This document shows positions 6,076 to 8,960 of a stretch of 8,960 nt of DNA, in pieces; position 1 is the first letter of the stretch, and each line of letters starts with the position of its first letter. Made by a program: the position numbers and the translations under genes. This stretch comes from CAZJCK01 sp964544635 (lineage in GTDB: Bacteria > Zixibacteria > MSB-5A5 > GN15 > FEB-12): the NCBI GenBank assembly GCA_964544635.1, contig CAZJCK010000109.1, positions 1 through 8,960 of the forward strand, given 5' to 3'. Under the pieces are notes generated by a model, which made no database searches, had not been told where the DNA came from, and worked only from the letters and a program-made list of their open reading frames with translations.

Positions 6076-7752
6076 CTACAAATTAGTATAGTCCGGGCCC
6101 TCACCACCCTGCGGCGTCACCCACCGGATCACCTGGTACGGATCAGCGATGTCGCAGGTCTTGCAGTGCACGCAGTTGGACGGTGTCAACTCCAGCTTGA
6201 GTTTCCCCTCCCGCGCCTCGTCGTCGACCATCTCATACACATGGGCCGGACAGAAATGCTGGCAGGGGTTGCCGTATTCGTAGGTGCAGCGGTTGTTGCA
6301 GATATCGCGATCGGTGATGACCAGGTGCGACGGCTGGTCCTCTTCGTGCTTGGTGCCAGATTTGTAGACATCCGACAACTTGTCGTAATAATACTCGTTG
6401 TCGAACCTTACTTTTTTCTTTTCCGGCGGCTCGCCGAAACGCCGCGTGTAGTCCTCGATCGGCATCATGTACTCATGATCGCGCTCGTGCTCGCGTCGGT
6501 CGAACAGGCCGCGGCCGCCGGTAAGCTGCTGCATGCCGGCATGGAACATACCAGCAAGCAGGCCGCCCTTGAAGCCGGCGTGGAAATTGCGCGACTTCCA
6601 GAGTTCATCCTTCACCCAGCTTTGTTCGAAACGGTCGTGATACTTCTGGAGCGTACTCTTCGAGAAGTCGTCGGCCCTGAGGGCGTCGACAATCGTATCC
6701 GCGGCCATCATCCCCGACTTGATCGCCAGGTGAATTCCCTTCAGTCGCATCGGGTTGAGCATGCCGGCCGAGTCACCCAGGAGCATCAGGTTGTCGTGAT
6801 ACAGCTTCGACATCGTATAGTAGCCGCCGACCGGAATCGTCTTGGCGCCATAATGCAGCATACTGCCGCCCTCGAGGATCTCCCGGATCATCGGGTGCGA
6901 CTTGAACCGCTGGTACTTCATGTGCGGGTCGTTCATCGGGTTAGGCGAGTCCAGACCGACTGCATAGCCGACCGATACCAGGGTGTTGCTCATACCGTAA
7001 ATCCACGAGCCGCCGTACTCATGACTGGCCGACGGAAATCCGACGGTGTGCACCACCTGGCCGGCTTCGAACCGGCCTTCCGGAATTTCCCAGACCTCTT
7101 TGACACCGGTCAGGTACTGCGGCGGCAGTTTCCCCTCGCGGATCTGGGGGATCTTCTCCCAGGCGTGGCGGGTCAGGTTACCGTGCACCCCCTCCGCCAG
7201 CACATACACCTTGGCCTTGATGATCGAACCGGGTTCGAAGTTCGGCTTCTTCTCGCCGCTCTTGCTGATACCCATGTCGACTGTCTGCACCCCCGCAACC
7301 CTGCCGTCCTCGACAATCAGGTCATAGCCGGCCAGCCCGGCATAGACATCGATACCGATCGCCTCGACCTGCTCAGCCAGCCAGGCGTTGAATTTGTTCA
7401 GCGAGATAACGTGGAAGCCGTGGTTGTTGATCGACGGCGGGGTGAGGGGAAACTTGAACGACCCGCCTTCCGACAGGTAGTACATGGCATCCTTGGTGAC
7501 ATCCGCCTCGATCGGGGCGCCCTTGTCGCGGTAGTCGGGGATCAGCTCCCGGATTCCCCGGGGATCCATGATGGCGCCCGAGAGGGCATGGGCACCGACA
7601 TAGCCGGCCTTTTCCATGACGAGGATTTCCGGCATCTCGACGTCGCCGGCCTCCTCGATCGCTTTAGCCAGGCGGTGGGCGCAGGCCAACCCGGCAACAC
7701 CACCGCCAACGATTAATATATCTGTTTCGAGAATTTCGCGTTCAATATCCAT
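6076..7752 (-). CDS. Electron transfer flavoprotein-ubiquinone oxidoreductase (ETF-QO)
   Basis: 558 aa. ETF-QO takes electrons from reduced ETF and passes them through FAD and a [4Fe-4S] cluster to quinone at the membrane. Domains in order: N-terminal dinucleotide-binding fold with G-G-G-V-A-G (16-21); quinone/substrate region; second FAD contact L-L-G-D-S-A-G-M (324-331); a stretch rich in Gly and Met (392-415) at the likely membrane-facing surface; C-terminal ferredoxin domain (about 475-558). Cluster ligands are C501 (F-C-P-A) plus C527, C530, C533 in N-C-V-H-C-K-T-C-D, nearly identical to the motif in mitochondrial ETF-QO, and the end G-G-E-G-P-D-Y also matches. Three further cysteines (C485, C489, C497) precede the domain. 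The start has AAGGGA at 7757-7762 but only 4 nt away. It follows the ArsC-like gene by 85 nt with no clear promoter between, suggesting co-transcription. It is a soluble-fold protein expected to be peripheral to the inner membrane. Confidence 0.95.
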   Translation of the reverse strand: MDIEREILETDILIVGGGVAGLACAHRLAKAIEEAGDVEMPEILVMEKAGYVGAHALSGAIMDPRGIRELIPDYRDKGAPIEADVTKDAMYYLSEGGSFKFPLTPPSINNHGFHVISLNKFNAWLAEQVEAIGIDVYAGLAGYDLIVEDGRVAGVQTVDMGISKSGEKKPNFEPGSIIKAKVYVLAEGVHGNLTRHAWEKIPQIREGKLPPQYLTGVKEVWEIPEGRFEAGQVVHTVGFPSASHEYGGSWIYGMSNTLVSVGYAVGLDSPNPMNDPHMKYQRFKSHPMIREILEGGSMLHYGAKTIPVGGYYTMSKLYHDNLMLLGDSAGMLNPMRLKGIHLAIKSGMMAADTIVDALRADDFSKSTLQKYHDRFEQSWVKDELWKSRNFHAGFKGGLLAGMFHAGMQQLTGGRGLFDRREHERDHEYMMPIEDYTRRFGEPPEKKKVRFDNEYYYDKLSDVYKSGTKHEEDQPSHLVITDRDICNNRCTYEYGNPCQHFCPAHVYEMVDDEAREGKLKLELTPSNCVHCKTCDIADPYQVIRWVTPQGGEGPDYTNL

Positions 7753-7767
7753 ACCATCCCTTTCATG

Positions 7768-7789
7768 GGTCGGATTCGTTCAACCGACC
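7768..7789 (-). other. Small hairpin just upstream of the ETF-QO ribosome binding site
   Basis: GGTCGG (7768-7773) and CCGACC (7784-7789) form a 6-bp perfect stem with a 10-nt loop, ending 5 nt before the SD of ETF-QO on the transcript. It could tune translation within the operon or be chance. Confidence 0.35.
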
Positions 7790-7837
7790 AATCTATAAAG
7801 AGATACGACACGAACGCGGATCAGGGCAAGGAATTAA

Positions 7838-8341
7838 TTAGCGGTTATTCCCGGACTGAGCGTGTTGCTGCCGACGTCGGTCACGACGGTTCGACTGCTG
7901 CTGGTGCTGTTGCTGGTGCTGCTGGCTGCGGTTGTTACCCGCACTGCCGTTCTGCTGGCGATCTTCGCTGTTGTCACCGTTTTGTGAGATCTGAAGCATC
8001 TCGGAAATCTTCTGGTGATCGCAGCCGACCGTGAGCAGACGCGAGGTCTGGATTATCGGACGGCGCAGCAGGCTGTGATCCTCGACCATCATCTTGATGA
8101 CTTCTTCGCGTGACGGCATTTCCTGGTCCAGCTTCTGCTTCTCGTAAGCCGGGGAACCGGAGTTGACGAAATGCGACAGCGAGAGATGGCCGATCAGGTC
8201 GTTCAGTTCGTCATAGCTGAACGGCTTCTCGTCGAGATTGCGAATATCGAGCGTAACGCCACTGCCTTCGATGAACTCTCTGGTTCCGGCGCAGGCTTCG
8301 TCTTTGCCGTACGTAATGAAAGTAGCTCGTTTGAGCGCCAT
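7838..8341 (-). CDS. ArsC/Spx-family thioredoxin-fold protein with Q/N/R-rich tail
   Basis: 167 aa from the ATG at 8341, chosen because GGAGG (8351-8355) stands 9 nt upstream; a longer frame to 8431 would need TTG. Residues 5-118 match the ArsC/Spx/YffB fold: beta strand R-A-T-F-I-T-Y, active-site-like C17 at the start of the first helix (A-C-A-G-T-R), a D-I-R-N-L-D-E-K-P strand, a helical insert, and the hallmark L-L-R-R-P-I (91-96) with cis-Pro P95. There is one Cys at the active site, not CxxC; C107 could be a resolving Cys. Family members are arsenate reductases or redox-responsive regulators; no arsenic genes are nearby, so arsenate reduction is not supported. Residues 119-167 are low-complexity, rich in Gln, Asn, His and Arg, with no hydrophobic core, and probably disordered. 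First gene of a unit with ETF-QO. The fold is likely, the function unknown. Confidence 0.82.
   Translation of the reverse strand: MALKRATFITYGKDEACAGTREFIEGSGVTLDIRNLDEKPFSYDELNDLIGHLSLSHFVNSGSPAYEKQKLDQEMPSREEVIKMMVEDHSLLRRPIIQTSRLLTVGCDHQKISEMLQISQNGDNSEDRQQNGSAGNNRSQQHQQQHQQQSNRRDRRRQQHAQSGNNR
7899..7922. repeat. 12-bp tandem repeat coding the Gln/His tail
   Basis: Two copies of TGCTGGTGCTGT/C (7899-7910 and 7911-7922, 11/12 identical), in a wider CTG-rich tract at about 7893-7926. On the coding strand they give His-Gln-rich repeats (tail residues about 140-149). Tract length may vary by slippage; because the unit is 12 nt, changes would keep frame. Confidence 0.8.
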
Positions 8342-8350
8342 GGAATCTTT

Positions 8351-8355
8351 CCTCC
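8351..8355 (-). promoter_or_regulatory. Ribosome binding site that sets the ArsC-like start
   Basis: GGAGG on the minus strand, 9 nt before the ATG at 8339-8341. It lies inside the longer TTG-initiated frame, which argues that the extra 30 codons are leader. Confidence 0.85.
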
Positions 8356-8433
8356 AAGTCCTTAGACCGCCATGATTCAGGCCCGCCAGGATTTTCTCCA
8401 ACGGCCCGTCTATCCCGTTTGAACAGTCCAAGT

Positions 8434-8464
8434 GATTGTCGTCACAAGCTCGTGACCGACAATC
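8434..8464. other. Long hairpin in the ArsC-like leader
   Basis: GATTGTCGTCAC (8434-8445), loop AAGCTC, GTGACCGACAATC (8452-8464): 12 pairs with a single bulged C. It has no adjacent T-tract on the minus strand, so it is not a standard terminator there. It lies 93 nt upstream of the ArsC-like start and would be in the 5' leader if transcription begins further upstream. Confidence 0.75.
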
Positions 8465-8499
8465 CGGTCTTCATTTTTGTAACCCGTGGGTCTGGGAAT

Positions 8500-8538
8500 G
8501 TCTTTGGCCTGATGTACGAATGGACAGCACCCAAAGAC
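8500..8538. repeat. Inverted repeat GTCTTTGG / CCAAAGAC
   Basis: Perfect 8-bp arms at 8500-8507 and 8531-8538 with 23 nt between. It could be a stem in the leader RNA or two half-sites. Confidence 0.45.
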
Positions 8539-8544
8539 GGTCGA

Positions 8545-8573
8545 TAGAAACCACAGGCTTAACATTTTGTCAA
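8545..8573 (-). promoter_or_regulatory. Candidate promoter A for the ArsC-like/ETF-QO unit
   Basis: A perfect TTGACA on the minus strand (8568-8573) has only poor -10 choices: TTTCTA at 17 nt or TTCTAT at 18 nt. The leader would be about 200 nt and include the hairpin at 8434-8464. Confidence 0.3.
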
Positions 8574-8579
8574 CATTTT
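8561..8579. repeat. Direct repeat AACATTTT with 11-bp period
   Basis: Two identical 8-mers at 8561-8568 and 8572-8579, about one helical turn apart, overlapping the -35 of candidate promoter A. The arrangement suits a DNA-binding protein on one face of the helix. Confidence 0.4.
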
Positions 8580-8633
8580 TCTCGACGGTTCAGACCTTTA
8601 AAACGCGGCAATCCAAACCGTATGGTCATTGTT

Positions 8634-8661
8634 TTTACAGCCCTCGACAAACTGTCGTCAA
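8634..8661 (-). promoter_or_regulatory. Candidate promoter B with a palindrome in its spacer
   Basis: On the minus strand TTGACG (8656-8661, 5/6) and TGTAAA (8634-8639, 4/6) are 16 nt apart. A short palindrome, CGACA (8645-8649) / TGTCG (8653-8657), occupies much of the spacer and touches the -35, a typical operator position. Weak by-eye evidence. Confidence 0.28.
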
Positions 8662-8867
8662 ACGCTGAACGTCTTTGTAACCGGTGAGGTGCAACCGATT
8701 TCGCGCACGGAACTGAAACTGTTAAGCTCCCTGTCCCGATGTATCGGTGAGATGTTGTAAAGACTTAACCTGACCTTGCAACAACTACCACGTTAAACGA
8801 GCAAAACCTGATGCCGGTTCCACTGGCAGCCCAAAATTGTACCGTCGACGCAGATTTTATTGCCGGT

Positions 8868-8895
8868 CGGTTGTTCTTACCTGTGAAGACAACCG
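8868..8895. repeat. Inverted repeat CGGTTGT / ACAACCG
   Basis: Perfect 7-bp arms at 8868-8874 and 8889-8895 with a 14-nt loop; on the plus strand it is followed by TTTGTTC. Possibly a weak plus-strand terminator-like structure, but no plus-strand gene precedes it. Confidence 0.4.
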
Positions 8896-8934
8896 TTTGT
8901 TCGGTGCCCGCGACCCTGCCCCACGCCTATTTTC

Positions 8935-8952
8935 GGGTGGCTATTGCCACCC
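8935..8952. other. Tight GC-rich hairpin at the window edge
   Basis: GGGTGGC (8935-8941), loop TATT, GCCACCC (8946-8952): a perfect 7-bp stem with a 4-nt loop. Neither side has a T-tract. It could be an end-of-gene structure or an intergenic repeat unit; the window stops 8 nt later. Confidence 0.55.
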
Positions 8953-8960
8953 CATCCCGC

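Larger units (their letters stand above)
8342..8960. other. Non-coding region upstream of the ArsC-like gene
   Basis: About 620 bp with no convincing gene on either strand; the longest open frame (8436-8687 plus) has no SD or recognisable protein character. It is visibly AT-richer than the flanking genes and holds several inverted repeats, an 11-bp-spaced direct repeat and weak minus-strand promoter candidates, listed separately. Two minus-strand frames open from the right edge and stop near 8878 and 8928, so a short C-terminal end of an off-window gene cannot be excluded. Confidence 0.6.

Noticed and set aside
6166..7716. A 516-codon open frame on the plus strand opposite ETF-QO.
   Set aside because: It is an antisense shadow of a high-GC gene. 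ETF-QO has unmistakable motifs on the minus strand, while this frame is rich in His/Arg/Val with no domain pattern.
7838..8341. Arsenate reductase function for the ArsC-like protein.
   Set aside because: The active site is not the standard arsenate reductase motif and there is no ars operon context; only the fold is supported.
8342..8431. Thirty extra N-terminal codons on the ArsC-like protein starting from TTG at 8431.
   Set aside because: The ATG at 8341 has a near-perfect SD at ideal spacing and begins directly at the fold's first strand.
8436..8687. An 83-codon plus-strand frame in the right-hand non-coding region.
   Set aside because: No SD, no recognisable motifs, and it runs through hairpins and candidate promoters in a region with non-coding composition.
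8434..8952. CRISPR array or phage attachment site suggested by the many repeats at the right end.
   Set aside because: The repeats differ from each other, are not evenly spaced, and there are no integrase, cas or tRNA genes nearby.

Overview
The window is bacterial chromosome, GC-rich in its genes, with seven confident protein-coding genes and an AT-richer non-coding stretch at the right end. An outer-membrane (diderm) lifestyle is suggested by a PpiD/SurA-type periplasmic folding factor and a large secreted LytM/M23 protein. The M23 protein's long beta-rich, Ig-like C-terminal half recalls FCB-superphylum lineages such as Zixibacteria and relatives. That placement is an impression from protein style, not a computed assignment. 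I see no mobile element, CRISPR array, tRNA or rRNA.

Left block (66-3657, minus strand). Read in transcription order: a secreted M23 metallopeptidase, then a GTG-started rhomboid protease 19 nt downstream, then a small cysteine-rich NifU-N-like protein after an 87-nt gap. The first two look like an operon. The third may be read through or use its own candidate promoter.

Centre (3658-5754, plus strand). A divergent intergenic region carries a good sigma70-like promoter (TTGCCA, 16 nt, TATATT) driving a 619-aa membrane-anchored PpiD-like peptidyl-prolyl isomerase. That gene ends at a strong intrinsic terminator. The divergent pair (M23 peptidase and PpiD-like chaperone) points to cell-envelope biogenesis.

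Right block (5730-8341, minus strand). Read in transcription order: an ArsC/Spx-family thioredoxin-fold protein with a Q/N/R-rich tail, then electron transfer flavoprotein-ubiquinone oxidoreductase (ETF-QO), a terminator, and a small CBU_0592-type membrane protein. The last gene's 3' end is built into the PpiD terminator hairpin. ETF-QO passes electrons from fatty-acid and amino-acid dehydrogenases, through ETF, to the quinone pool, so the organism respires. The etfAB genes are not in the window.

Right end (8342-8960). About 620 bp hold no convincing gene but several inverted and direct repeats and weak promoter candidates. This is probably the control region of the ArsC-like/ETF-QO unit, possibly shared with a gene beyond the window.

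The window is mostly ordinary housekeeping content. The points most worth a second look are the complementary decay of the two parvulin-like regions in the PpiD-like protein, the cysteine-rich NifU-like protein, the disordered tail on the ArsC-like protein, the extra cysteines in ETF-QO, and the structured leader region at the right end. I did not find a clear new system.
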